Below are positions 42,104 through 54,000 of a DNA stretch of 64,000 nucleotides, one piece after another. Below the pieces are notes generated by a model. The model was not told the origin of the DNA. It saw nothing but the letters and a program-made list of their open reading frames with translations, and searched no databases. Position 1 is the first letter of the stretch, and each line of letters begins with the position of its first letter. The DNA comes from Amblyomma americanum (Eukaryota > Arthropoda > Arachnida > Ixodida > Ixodidae), in contig NC_135505.1 of assembly GCF_052857255.1 (NCBI RefSeq), positions 28,643,999-28,707,998 on the forward strand. Reading direction: 5' to 3'. Both the position numbers and the translations under genes were made by a program.

Positions 42104-43810
42104 GTACTCCAGGGATGAATTTTGAGTACGACACTCTTCATAGTAAAAATGAATTCTTTAGTCAAAGTAATACACAAGTCCGTAATGTATTCAGTTTATG
42201 TAGATAATCTACAGATAGCACACACTTCTTCCAGCATACTGTCCTGCGAGAGACAAATACAAATCACACTAAATAAACTGGCCGCTTGGGCAGAGAAAAA
42301 TGGATTCAAGTTCTCTCCTAAAAAAACAGTAGCTGTTCTGTTCTCATTACAATGAGGCCTACAGGTCGATCCCAAACTGTGCTTGAATCAAACCACACTG
42401 CCAATCAAACAAGAATATAAAATTTTAGGTGTCACCTTTCACAAAAAACTTACATTTCTACCACACATTAACAGCCTTACAAAAGAAAGCATCCCAAGCC
42501 CTCAATGTATTAAAGGTGCTCTCGCGAAAACGGTGGGGGTCCGATAGAGCATGCCTATTACAAATATATCGCTCTTTGGCGCGCTCCAAGCTGGACTGCG
42601 AGTGCATAGTATATGGTTCAGCAAGAGCATCTTACTTGAAACGGCTGGACCCTATTCATAATCTTGGTCTGCGCCTATCAACTGGATCATATAGAACATC
42701 CCCGGTAAATAGTCTTTATGTTGAAGCTAATGAGCCCACACTAGAGGATAGAAGAGTCACACTTACATGCACGTACATCCAAAAAATCAGTTCTCTTCCT
42801 AAACATTTCTGCTATCCTATTGTTACCAAGTGCCCATATAGAAGAATGTTCAATAATAAAGCACATTTTATCAGGCCCCTAATAATGTGCTTTGAAGACA
42901 AATGTGAAGAGTTAGCACTGCTGGACGCCCTACCAAATATTTCACAAAGACATGAATATCTGCCACCATGGTAAAGCCTCCCTTCGGTGTGTGACTTCAC
43001 ACTGACACATGTAAACAGAGTAAATGCCACACGAGCACATACTGCAAGAGTTCCTTGCACTACAAGAAAAATATTACACCTACACTGAATTTTACACTGA
43101 TGGCTCAAAAACAGAAAGCCATGTCGGTAGTGCAGTAATTCAAGGAAAAAACGAAACAATTATACGATTGCCACAGTATGCATCGGTATTTACTGTGGAG
43201 TGTCATGCCATCTTTGTAGACGAAGAACAAATAGTAAAAGAAAACATAAAAAATAGCATCATTTACACCGATTCACTGAGTATGCTCAAAGCGCTGCACT
43301 CTACAAATGATGCTGAACCCATTATAGGAAAAATCATACATAACATAGTTTAAATCGCAAAGCAAAAACATAACATTATATTCTGCTGGGTCCCTAGCCA
43401 TTTTGGAATTTTAGGTAAAGAGAGAGCAGATGCTTGCGCAGCACAAGCTAGAATTGGCCATATAAAACAAGTTAACATACAACAGAGGGATTTTCCTAAA
43501 TTAATGCACAGTAAACTGAGGAATAAGTGGCAGGTTGCATGGGACGAACAGACAAACAACAAACTACATTCTATAAAGCCCGTTCTGGGAGAATGGAGAT
43601 CATGTAAACATCAGGAACGTTTCACACAAGTTATTTTGTGTCGACTACGCATTGGGCACACACACATTACACAGAACTTCTTACTGACAAAAAAAAAAGA
43701 AAAACCTCTCTGCAAAATGTGTGGCGATGAACTCACGGTAAAGCACATTTTAATTGTATGCGCAAAACTGGAACAACTGAGGAAAAATATTTCACAACAT
43801 TTTAAGTGAA
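42104..43810 (+). pseudogene. ORF2 3' part: RT palm, thumb and RNase H of the I-type LINE
   Basis: After the insertion the RT continues: GVLQG, then SVMYSVYVDNLQIAHTSS, where the catalytic Asp pair is Asp-Asn (GAT AAT at 42203-42208). Next come LNKLAAWAEKNGFKFSPKKT, then after shifts SKLDCECIVYGSARASYLKR (thumb). RNase H lies at 43024-43560: EFYTDGSKTESHVGSAVI, FTVECHAIFVDEEQI, IIYTDSLSMLKAL and FCWVPSHFGILGKERADACA, with a TAA at 43351-43353 inside it. A C-terminal zinc-like module (CKMCGDELTVKHILIVC) ends near 43800. Confidence 0.88.
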
Positions 43811-44018
43811 TACATCCAACTAGACCCCATGTTAGTTTTGGGTAATCAAGCACTGATTGATTTTTCACGCATTTTTAAGTTTCTCAGAGAAGCCAATGTT
43901 TTAAACAAACTTTAGATATAAAAATTGTAACCTTTAATAAAAGCTCTAGCCGTGTGTTTGGCGCATCATAGCCTCAGTTGTTTTTGCACCATTAAAATCA
44001 ATATAACTAACTAACTAA
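43811..44018 (+). other. 3' UTR and TAAC-repeat tail of the I-type LINE
   Basis: About 190 bases with AATAAAAG near 43938, ending in ATAACTAACTAACTAACT. Tandem TAA-type tails are normal for I elements, and the tail runs straight into the right target duplication. Confidence 0.75.
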
Positions 44019-44030
44019 CTTAGAAAGTAC

Positions 44031-45850
44031 ATTGTATGCAACGGACAGTCAGCTGATTTGGATGTAATTTTTCAAGTCCTTGGCGTCTTCTTTCGTATCA
44101 ATTAAGATAATGTTTGCGTTCTTTCAAGCTTCTGGCAAGGTAGAGGTCATAAGGCATTGCGTATACAGGTTGGCTAGTTTTTCTAGCACAATCTCTCCTC
44201 CGTCCTTCAACAGATCTGCTCTTACCTGATCCTTCCCACCTGCTTTTCCACTTCGCATTGCTCCTAAGGCCTTTTACTTCCTGTTTCATAACTGCTGGGA
44301 TGAAGCATTGTTGTGCGCTACTGTCTCGATCATTAACGCTCTGATTACGTGTGCTACTCTATAGATTTGTGTAGAGCTCTCCGCCTACTTTAACTATCTT
44401 ATCCATATTGCTAATGACAGTGCCCTCCTTGTCTCTTCACGCACACATCTGGTTTTTCCTATGCCTAGGTTACTTTTCACCGCTTTTAGACTACCTTCGT
44501 TTTTTAGACCATGCTCGATTCTCTCCATATTAAATTTTCTTATGACGGCAATGTTGCGCTTATTTATTAATTTCGATTCGGTCTGTAGGGTTAGATGCCC
44601 TCATGTTTTGACGTTTCTTAATCAGATTTCTTGTCCTGAGATAGCTTGCCGGTATCCTCGGGTATCCTGTCCAACTGTCCTACCATCTATTTCTAATGCG
44701 CACTCGGTAATAATTGCTGCCGGATTATCGCTCATTTTACGAATATTAAGGTCGTCTTCCACAGTTAAAGCTGAGCATCTGCTCTGCAGCGATATCTTGA
44801 ATTACTCCATTTTCCCTCATATCGCTAACTAGTAAATAGACTTCCTCTTCAGTTGCTTCTTCCATTTCTTCTTCAAGTCGAAGCTAATTCACGACCTTAC
44901 CATTCTATGATCACTACAACGCACCTTTCCGAGGACGCCCGAATCTTGTACGATGTAAGATTGAGCGCATTGTATGAATTCGATTTCATTTCTAGCCTGG
45001 GGCTCCTCCAGATTCACCCCCTTTCTCTCGTGTGTTGCAGAAGGTATTCATGACCTCTAAATTCTTACCTATCTGCAAACTCTACTAATATCTCTCCCCT
45101 GCTATTCCTTGAAAGCTATCCCAGAGTCGCCTACCTCTTGGTCGCCAGCCTGGTTCTTTCCCATCTGCACATTGAAGTCGCCCATCAGTACAATGTACTG
45201 TGGTTTCACTTTGTTCATTGCCTATTCCACGTCTTCACTGAAGCTTTCAACGGTCCGGTCAACATGGCTGGATGTAGGCGCATATGCCCGCGCCACCTTC
45301 AGCTTGTACCTCGTGTTATGCCTAATTACGGTAGCTGCCACCCTTTCGATAATACTATAAAACTTCTCTACGTTGCCAGCTATACTCTTATTACTAAGGA
45401 ATCCCACACATTGTTCCCGTCTATCTGCTAATCCGCGATAGCGCAGTAGGTGACCGTATTTTAGTACTGTACAGGCTTCACCTGGCATCGCAACATCAGT
45501 AAGCCCTACGGCATCCAATTTAATGCCCGCCAGTTCCTCGAACAGCACTGCAATGCTAGCCTCACTAGATAGGGAACTAGCGATAAACGTTTCCAGGTTA
45601 AGATTCCAATGGCGGCCTCTCCGGAGCCAGAAATTCTTAGCACCCTACGCTCCGTCACAGGTCTGACCGCCGCCTTGGTCAGTTGCTCCGCAGCTGCTGG
45701 GGACTGAAGGCCGAGGGTTAACTAGCTCGGTATGGAAGGTGGTGGGCAAGTACTACACCGGGGTGGCCAAATCCTGTTTTGGTGAGGGAGTGCTTTGTCT
45801 GTTCTGGTCACCGATATCAAACCGTACACCAGGCCTGCATATGCAATTCC
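44031..45850 (-). pseudogene. RTE endonuclease and 5' UTR
   Basis: Minus strand. A 5' UTR-like segment lies at 45850-45600. The endonuclease follows: FEELAGIKLDAVGLTDVAMP, CVGFLSNKSIAGNVEKFYSI, ERVAATVIRHNTRYKL and ARAYAPTSS in one frame (45548-45222). Further decayed endonuclease sequence runs down to about 44500 (a GDFN-like block near 45170 is readable in another frame). The linker to RT ends at the LINE insertion point at 44031. Many stops. Confidence 0.78.
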
Positions 45851-45854
45851 ATCG

Positions 45855-47445
45855 ACAGGTGGAGATTTTTTAACAAGCCTGGTGGAGCGCGGCTAAAAAA
45901 AATTCCGCTGCGCTTATTTCTTTCCTGAAGGATCGTAACCCAGGAAGCCGTGTCGCCTTTAGTATCGACGTGAAAGACATATATTACAGCCTACTGCAGG
46001 GCAAACTATTGAAACGTGTAAAATTATGTATTACGGAAGATAATGATGAGCTAGCCTTCGTCACGAAGTGTGGTCTAACAGTTGAAAGTTTCCTAGAGCT
46101 ACTCCAGTTTTACCTCTGTTCGACTGTCGTCGGTTGGCAGGGCAAACTTTATTCACAGAAGGCAGGAGTGTGTATTGAGTCAAGCGTCGCCCGGGTCCTT
46201 AGCGAAATTTTCCTGATGTACGTAGAAAGGGACCTCGAGAGGGAACTAGCGGCACTGCACTTCAACACCGTGAGGAGTGTGGACGACAACCTGGTGTTTA
46301 CCGACCGTGATCGTTTAGCATCGCGCATGCCTGACATTTTGAAGGTATTCAGAAAATGTGTAGCAGAGGTGGATATCACCTTTGAGGCATCATCCGATGA
46401 TGAGTTGCAATTCTTGGATTTGTGCCTGCGGTTCGGTCCCGATCATGTCAGCTGGAAATACAACCCTAGATCCACCAAACCGCTGCTTAGTTCCCATTCA
46501 AGTCATTCAAAAATTGTTAAAAACGGCATTGTCAGTTCCTGCCTTCGTAATTCTATGACAAAATCCTGTCACCATGCTCTCAGCGACAGTTTCCAGTCTC
46601 AGCTCTCCAGGATTAGGCTTGCCAGGTATCCAAGTTGCACGATAACAGAGGGCTGCTCTCGTTTGCTCAAGTGGGTCAAACAGCAGGACACCCAGAAGAC
46701 TCGTGACAACCAAAAAGAAAAAAAGAAAAAAGTTGCTGTTCTTCTTTACCTACATCGCATCACCCATGGGCTGAAAAATGTGGCAAGTCGTTATGAAGTT
46801 AATTTAGCTATATCAGCTCCCATCAAACTAAAGCAGTTATGTCCGGCGATTCAAAGGGAGAGCCAACCGTCGCAAAAAACGAAAGGTTGTAGCACTGCGC
46901 CCAAAGACAAGATCGTCGCTTGTCGCAAAGGGGTTGCGTACCAGATTCCACTCTCCTGCGGAACCCGGTACATTGGGCAGACATGACGGTGCTTAAATAA
47001 AAGGTTGCAAGAGCACAGAAATAATCTAGAAAACAACAATGAACTTTCATATTTGGTGAGCCACTGTAAAAGGTTTGAAATAATGAAAAAGAAGAAGAAA
47101 AAATTCACAGCGATGTGGCGTAGCACAAAGGTGCTGTACACGCACTGTGATCAAACCACGCGAGAAATAATAGAATCATACTATATCAGTCAAGAACCAA
47201 ATTGTGTCAGCAAACCGTCAGTCACTCTCAATGACAAAGATATAGCTTTTCTTGGTGGCCTTTGAGCGTCGCGTGAATCTCTGCCTCATGTTTTATCTCT
47301 TTTAGCGTATCATGTGATGTACTATGTGTATGTTTCTCCCTTTATAAGCACCAGGGGTTGCTATTAAAAGCTTAGTTGAGGGTCAGCGCTCGTCCAGTGT
47401 CCTTGTTCTGCCCGACGTTGTTCGCGCTGTTTTACAAAAGATGCG
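45855..47445 (+). mobile_element. Penelope-like element of a second lineage
   Basis: A 5'-truncated plus-strand element distinct in sequence from the palindromic pair. RT coding is open from about 45892 to 46986, the endonuclease continues to 47265, and a 3' UTR with ATTAAAAGC and GGGTCAGCGCTCGTC follows. That 3' end layout parallels the AATAAAAAGCC..GAGTTAGCGCTTGTG of the other Penelope copies. No target duplication was found. Confidence 0.82.
45892..47265 (+). pseudogene. Penelope RT and GIY-YIG endonuclease, second lineage
   Basis: RT: SFLKDRNPGSRVAFSIDVKD, FLELLQFYLCSTVVGWQGKL, AGVCIESSVARVLSEIFLMY, then RSVDDNLVF where the family YVDD has Ser for Tyr but both Asp are kept, and DDELQFLDLCLRFG. 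After a basic linker (KEKKKKVAVLLYLHRI) comes GIY-YIG: CRKGVAYQIPLSCGTRYIGQ, T, then TGA at 46984-46986 where a Gly codon is usual, then RCLNKRLQEHRNNLENNNEL and the distal REIIESYYI with the likely catalytic Glu. No ATG is needed at the truncated 5' end. The single TGA is the main lesion. Confidence 0.85.
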
Positions 47446-48351
47446 GCTGTGGGAGTAGTGCCGTGCGCAGTACGCGGCTCGGATTCTACTGACGGCTAGT
47501 ATCGTCCAGCGGATGGCATCCTATTTTTTGCTCATATTGTGAGAAACGGAGCTGGAAGAATGACGACCATGCGATACGTATCAGGAGACGATAGCATCGA
47601 AAGCTACGCAAGGTTTCTGCGACGCGCACACGACCTTCTCTACGGCAGTGTTTACAAGCCTCTGACGTTTTCTCCAGTCCAGCATCTGACCGACAGGCAA
47701 AACCCACTGGAGTACTACAGTGATGAAGGGGAGTTTCTAGCCCGGTATCGTTTTACAAAGCAAGAAGTTATCGCGATACTGGCACACCTGCAAATGGATA
47801 CAATCACTGACAACAGAGGACCGCTGCTACATGCCCTGTTGAAGGTACTCGTCGCGTTGAGTTTCTATGGAATGGGTGCCATGCAAACTGTTGTAGGTGA
47901 CCTTGTGTGTGTGTCTCAACCCTCTGTCTGCCGAAGAAACTGGGAGGTGACACAGCTGATCTGCCTGCGTATTTATCCGAAGTACGTCCGGCTGCCAAAC
48001 GCCGCCGAAACGACATCAGTCATGACCAGGTTTCATGCGATCGGTAGATATCCTGGGTTTAGTGGGTGCATCGATTGCAGTCATGTGCCAATAAAAAGCC
48101 CCGGTGGAGATAATGCCGAAGTGTTCAGGAACCGAAAAGGGGTCATCTCCATAAATGTGCAGCTGAGTGGCCCTTTTTTTGAAACTTTCGAAATTGACAA
48201 GAGGGCAATTCGCGTTTCCTGCCAACGTTCAAAAAAGTCCAGAAGAGCATCTGTTGGCTTGTGGCTGTTGCTCTACAGTTTCGGCTGCAAAATTTCTCAT
48301 TACCTCTGTGTATGCACCACGCAGGTGGTGACACTGTAGCTCGTACGCAGA

Positions 48352-49354
<1,003 letters not shown>

Positions 49355-49356
49355 AG

Positions 49357-50010
49357 TTGTAAGGTATATTGCTGTTGTTAACTTGTGGCATAACATCTGT
49401 ATATATTTCGACCACATACTTAACCACAGTTCATGTGCATTTCAGTGGGTACCAAATCGTGCCTCAGAAAGCTTTGTCCAGCCAATCCAGCCGCGGCAAA
49501 CGCCACAAATGCAGAGAAAAAGTTGTAAGGTAAATTGCTGTTAACTTGTGGAATTACATTTGTAAATATTTCGACCACATACTTATCCAGAGTGCATGTG
49601 TAATTCAATGGGTACCAAATCGTACCTCAGAAAGCTTTGTCAAGCCCATCAAGCAGCGGCAAATGCCACAAATGCAGAGAAAAAAGTTCTAAGGTAAATT
49701 GCTGTTAACTTGTAACATTACGTTTGTAAATATTTCGACCACATGCTTATCCAGAGTGCATCTGCATTTCAATGGGTACCAAATCGTGCCTCAGAAAGCT
49801 TTGTCAAGCCCATCAAGCAGCAGCAAATGCCACAAATGCAGACAAAAAAGTTCTAAGGTAAACTGCTGTTAACTTGTGTCATTACATTTGTAAATATTTC
49901 TACCACATATTTATCCGGAGTGCATGTGCATTTCAACGGGTGCCAAATCGTGCCTCAGAAAACTTTTTCAACCCTATCAAGCAGCGGCAAATGCCACAAA
50001 TGCAGAGAAG
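49357..50010. repeat. four tandem copies of a 164-bp repeat
   Basis: Copies begin TTGTAAGG or TTCTAAGG at 49357, 49523, 49687 and 49851 (periods 166, 164, 164). Each contains AAATATTTC, GGGTACCAAATCGTGCCTCA and a GCAAATGCCACAAATGCAGA end. Copies differ by several substitutions each. The array lies in intron 1 next to the CA repeat. Confidence 0.93.
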
Positions 50011-50096
50011 GCCGAGCCGGCTCAGTGCTCTAGACAAGTGTGTGGACTGTACATGGCATCCGTGCACATAAAGTATGCGTCAATCCACGTGCCACT

Positions 50097-50209
50097 ATCT
50101 GAAATCATTATTTTTTCACTCCCTCCTTTACCCTTCTCTTACGGCGCGGCTCAGGTGGCCAACGATATATGAGACAGATACTGCGCCATTTCCTTTCCTC
50201 CCAAAACCA

Positions 50210-50248
<39 letters not shown>

Positions 50249-50250
50249 TT
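50097..50250 (+). mobile_element. SINE 3' end with ATT tail next to the splice acceptor
   Basis: Contains CACTCCCTCCTTTACCCTTC, TTACGGCGCGGCTCAGGTGG and GAGACAGATACTGCGCCATT, then (ATT)n from about 50212. It is the 3' half of the SINE seen in full at 54847-55161. Its tail runs directly into TTTTACAG of exon 2. Confidence 0.8.
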
Positions 50251-51012
50251 ACAGGAGGTCTCGGGGCCCGAGCTCCTTTTCGACGTCGTGGAAAGCTGGC
50301 CAGGCTCTGTCCATAACAGTCAAATTTTTGATAACAGCAGAGCGTCAGTCATGTACGAGCAGCAGGCAGTGATTGGCATTCTCCTTGGCGACCAAGGATA
50401 CGCTTGTTCGCACTTCTTGATGACTCCACTGAGGAACCCTCGAACATTTCAGAGAAAATTTAAGGAAGAATTGACTTTGCTGAAGTGATGTGATACACAC
50501 GCAAGGTCATATTTTGTCATGTTCCTTGCAGGTACAATAGGAATCATATCAGAACAAGAAATTCCATTGAGCAGGCTTTTGGGGTCTGGAAGAGACGTTT
50601 TGCTTGCCTGAGGACAAAGCTGGAACTCTCACGGAGCGGTCAGCTGCAATAATAACAGCATGTGCAGCACTGCATAACGTTGCTTGCACATTGTGAGATC
50701 CTATCCCTAATGGCGATGCGCCATAGCCTGAAGATGCAGATGCGGTTTTGCATCAACCCCATTCATTTTTGGGCACCCAGCATCGAAGGCACCTCATGCA
50801 GTGTTGCTTCACTAGTGAAGATGACAGCTGCACGGACACTGTGTAGAGGTAAACTGCGAGTAATGCTGCATATTGCGACGGATAATTACCGAAAAGACGA
50901 CGTGGAGGAAGTGTCTGGTGTGTGCGCTCGATCCGCTCGATGTTCGCTGTGATCTGTGCTCTGTGCTCCGGTCGTCCTTGTGCCTGTCTAGACTTCACGC
51001 CACGCAACAATA

Positions 51013-52832
51013 TTACAATCTAATAAATGCCAGTATGTCAGACAGTCTTGATTCTATAAGACCGATAAAAATGACTATGAAAAGGACTTTATTCAGGTTC
51101 AGCATTGCCTTTTGGTGCAAGGAGTTGCAGCTCAGCTTTTTGAGCAGAATTTCTCGCTTCAAGTTCCGGACCTGCTTTTTGGCTTTCAAAACTCGAACCT
51201 TCATTTCATGCAACGTACTGCGTTTCCGCCGTTCGTCTGCGTACTGTTGTTCCTTGAAGGCATGCTCATCTTTGATCATCTGCAGCCTTCTCTCGTGCTC
51301 AATGCGCCTCTGATTGCGCTCCTTCTCTGCAGAAAGATGGCATGTCTCCAGCTCCGTTGACAGCGCTATGTCGACGGCAGTGCGTCGACTGCCTTGGCGA
51401 CGGCGGACCACTGCCTCAGCTGAAGAGCCTTGCGGGGCTCGTCCGTCTTCTTTACTCTGGCTGCATGAAGCCCTTGTGGCTGTGTCGTCTGTTGACGACC
51501 CAGCATGGCTAAGAGAGGGTGCTGGAGAACTCAGCTCGGAGCCGTCGAGGAACACTCCTTGGTCACCCTCGCCTAGGCTCATCGCGAATTCTGCAGAAAA
51601 GAGCGTTGTAAAACATTTCACAATGTTTTACAACAAAGCCAATAAATGAATCAGAAATACAAACCTCATGGCACCTTTCTGACATGTTCAGAACAAATGA
51701 ATGTCTATACTGTACCACCTCAATGGCACATATTGCATGATGTACTCTACAGCCTTTTTTGAACACAATAAGCTCACGCAGCTGTGTTGCAATGGGAGCT
51801 TGATAATGAGCATTCAGAGCAGGCACACGGTGTTTGCATAATCACAAAGTGGCACTAGTTCTCCATGAAAAAAAAGAGCAGCTGTCTCATTCCTGACAGC
51901 AGAGTACTATATTGCAGTGGGAAAGTTTGCAAGTTGAGGAAAGTGGCACAGGAATAGGCTATTCTTTTTTACATAATCCGCTCATGTGTTAATTAAGCAA
52001 ACTGTGCTCCACGAAAGGGAAGTGTCCATAGAAGTTGCAGCAGCAAACAAAAAATGCCAATATTGATTCCCAACTGAGCACATATGTGGTCGAGCCGTTA
52101 ATTTTGCAATGGTTGACGATGGTAACGTCGAGAAGCGAGGCCGGCAAACCATTTGCTTATCGATCGCAATTGCACGGACAGCAATCGAGCACTCACTACG
52201 ATGCACTGATGCGTGCGAAGGTGGCCGCAGAACTACAGAAACGATGGTAGTCGTAGTAGAAATGAAATTCTGCTTACCATCGTCGCTGTCTTCAGGCTGC
52301 GCGTTCCCAAGCTCCATGCCGCCAATAATGTCGGCGACGGCCTGGCTGGATGGCATGCTTAATGGCGACTGCGACGGCCTGCCACGATCGAAGGGATTTG
52401 ACACTCGCACCGCCACATGCGGCACGGCCGCCTCGACTCGGGAAAGGGTGTCATCTAGCGGTGGAAGCGGTGGTCCGCCGCCTGCAAAACGTTATAAGAT
52501 ATACTAGCAACTTTCCGAGGGGAGAAAAGATTTCAACTTTTAGGGGGAAAAATAAACGAAAACGTACCTGTGACCATCACGCTTCTGTTCTGCGGCGCCT
52601 TTGCCTTCTTCAATTTTTGTTTGTCATTATCCCCTAATTTCTCAAGCTGTTAGCCTTCACGGGGGCGCACGTGCGGCATGCTGTTGTACTGAATGCATAG
52701 CCGCTCCCATGCCTTTCCCTTCGCGTTCAGCAAAACGGCATCCGTGTTCTCGCACTCGATTACGCTGCTGTGCATTTTTACAAGATCGGTAAGGAAGATC
52801 TTCTCTTCTTCAGTGAAATACGACTTCCCTGG
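51013..52832 (-). pseudogene. Myb/SANT-domain gene of the Harbinger element (NAIF1-like), three exons
   Basis: Exon 1, 52832-52568, starts MPGKSYFTEEEKIFLTDLV and continues AWERLCIQYNSMPHVRPRE, a Myb/SANT-like DNA-binding domain, with a donor CAG|GTACGT. Exon 2, 52481-52278, follows TTTTGCAG and encodes GGGPPLPPLDDTLSRVEAAV to PEDSDD, with donor ATG|GTAAGC. Exon 3, 51590-51013, follows TTCTGCAG and encodes an acidic/Ser-rich part, then a long charged coiled coil (EKERNQRRIEHERRLQMIKD, HEMKVRVLKAKKQVRNLK) to the stop. Phases agree at both junctions and the total is 349 codons. The only visible lesion is TAA at 52652-52650 (codon 61), in the Myb region. It could be a pseudogene, a polymorphism or a sequencing error. 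Confidence 0.82.
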
Positions 52833-53000
52833 CATGGCAAATGCAAGCATAGTACAAAACCAACACAGCCAACCGACGTCCAAACAACCAAAAAAACGGC
52901 GCGCAGATGCTACCACAGTTGCCAGCCTAAGCTTGCTTTCCTGCCCAATACGGCTTTTTTGAAAATCTTTTTCACCTGTTAAAAAAACAAGCTGACTTTA

Positions 53001-53281
53001 TGTCAAGGTATAAAACCATAAATGTAAGTTTCACAGCGCCGGCAGTTTACTTTGAAAATTAATTGCGATTTTTTTTTACATTTGCAGCCGTCACTTCGGG
53101 TCTAGCCGTCACTTCGGGTCCGCTTTCTTTGGTGAGGCACTCCTTCCGCTGGAAAAGCGAAAGGAATCTTTTGGAATCCGCGATGGTCTTCTGAGGTCTC
53201 CTTACGTTTAGGGAGCAAGGGCTCCTTACGGAAGGTAGGAAAATGGCCTAAGGTTAGGAGCGTTTCAGAATTCGGGTCTGA
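53001..53281. other. unassigned DNA with a short direct duplication
   Basis: AGCCGTCACTTCGGGTC is repeated twice at about 53086-53119. No other feature was recognised. Confidence 0.5.
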
Positions 53282-53475
53282 GTACCTCCTTTATCCCTTA
53301 CCTTGCTGTGCAGTTCAGGTGCGCCGATTTGTGAAACATATACTGCGCCATTTCCTTTCCCCAAGAAGCAATTTTCATTATCCTGTACCGAAACGCGGCC
53401 GTCGCGGTCGGGTTAAAACCCGGTTACTCCGGCTCAGTAGAAGAGCGCCTCAACCCCTGAGCCTCCGCACAGAGA
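53282..53475. mobile_element. two opposed SINE fragments
   Basis: 53282-53388 is a plus-strand SINE 3' part (CCTCCTTTATCCCTTACCTT, ACTGCGCCATTTCCTTTCCC). 53389-53475 is a minus-strand tRNA-like head (GCGGCCGTCGCGGTCGGGTT, CGGCTCAGTAGAAGAGCGCC, CCCCTGAGCC). The fragments lie in opposite orientation and share no single intact copy. Confidence 0.7.
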
Positions 53476-53761
53476 ACAAGTCGAGTCACAACACGTTTTA
53501 AAGGCATCGAACTCCATTCATAGAAGACAAGCCGCCCTCATACGTTCCGGGGGAAAAGATATCTCCTTTTATAACAGTTAGATAGAGGGTGAAGATACAC
53601 ACGCGTCTCCTTCCTGCCTGATATCGGATATGATTCACGAGTTCTCAACAAATCCCAAAGGTGTTGTTAACGGGGATACTAGTGTTATCTAAGTGAGGGA
53701 CGCAATAGCTTGTTCCGTAGCTTCTTTGCTGTGCGAGCCTTGTGCGCGAGTTTGACGTTGA
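53476..53761. other. unassigned DNA
   Basis: No recognised feature between the SINE copies. Confidence 0.35.
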
Positions 53762-54000
53762 GCCGCCGCGATGGCTCAGTGGTTACGGCGCTTGCCTGCG
53801 AATCCAAAAGATGGGGGTTAGACCCCGGCCGCTTCGGACGAATTTCGATGGAGGCTAAAATCTAGAGGCAAGTGTACTTCGTGATGCCAGTGCACGTTAA
53901 AGAACCCTAGGTGGTCTAAATTTCCGGAGACCTTCACTACGGCGTCCTTCCTGGTCATAGTTCCTTTGGGACGTTAAACCCCTAAAAATCAAAACCAAAA
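53762..54000 (+). mobile_element. tRNA-derived SINE (Ruka-like), full copy
   Basis: Starts GCCGCCGCGATGGCTCAGTG with an A box (TGGCTCAGTGG, 53772-53782). A degraded B box (GGGTTAGACCC) lies near 53816. The body has TTTCGATGGAGGC, GTGCACGTTAAAGAACCCTA and TTTGGGACGTTAAACCCC, and the copy ends in an A-rich tail. Pol III would transcribe an active copy. Confidence 0.88.

Larger units (their letters stand above)
34498..44018 (+). mobile_element. nearly full-length I-type LINE, split by Penelope elements
   Basis: A plus-strand LINE with 5' UTR (34498-35068), ORF1 (35069-36232), ORF2 (36283 to about 43810, interrupted by 38190-42091) and a 3' UTR ending in TAAC repeats (44005-44020). It is flanked by CTTAGTAAGTAC (34486-34497) and CTTAGAAAGTAC (44019-44030), a 12-bp target duplication with one mismatch. 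Without the nested insertion it is about 5.6 kb, a plausible full length. ORF2 has endonuclease, RT and RNase H, which points to the I clade or a close relative. Confidence 0.9.
33433..45850 (-). mobile_element. RTE-type LINE (minus), split by a nested I-type LINE
   Basis: The 5' UTR and endonuclease lie at 45850-44031 and the RT and 3' end at 34497-33433. The two halves join in frame when 34498-44018 and one 12-bp duplication are removed: EDAKDLKNY..IS then LSVAYN (44.1-44.04 kb) continues as SKVIANRVRANFELNQPND (34.48 kb), the normal RTE RT order, with one TGA in between. The 3' end carries a CATCATCATCAT run in plus orientation at 33436-33448, the (TGA)n tail. The copy has internal deletions and stops. 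Confidence 0.88.

Noticed and set aside
49357..50010. CRISPR-like array
   Set aside because: The copies are contiguous 164-bp tandem repeats without spacers, in a eukaryotic intron.
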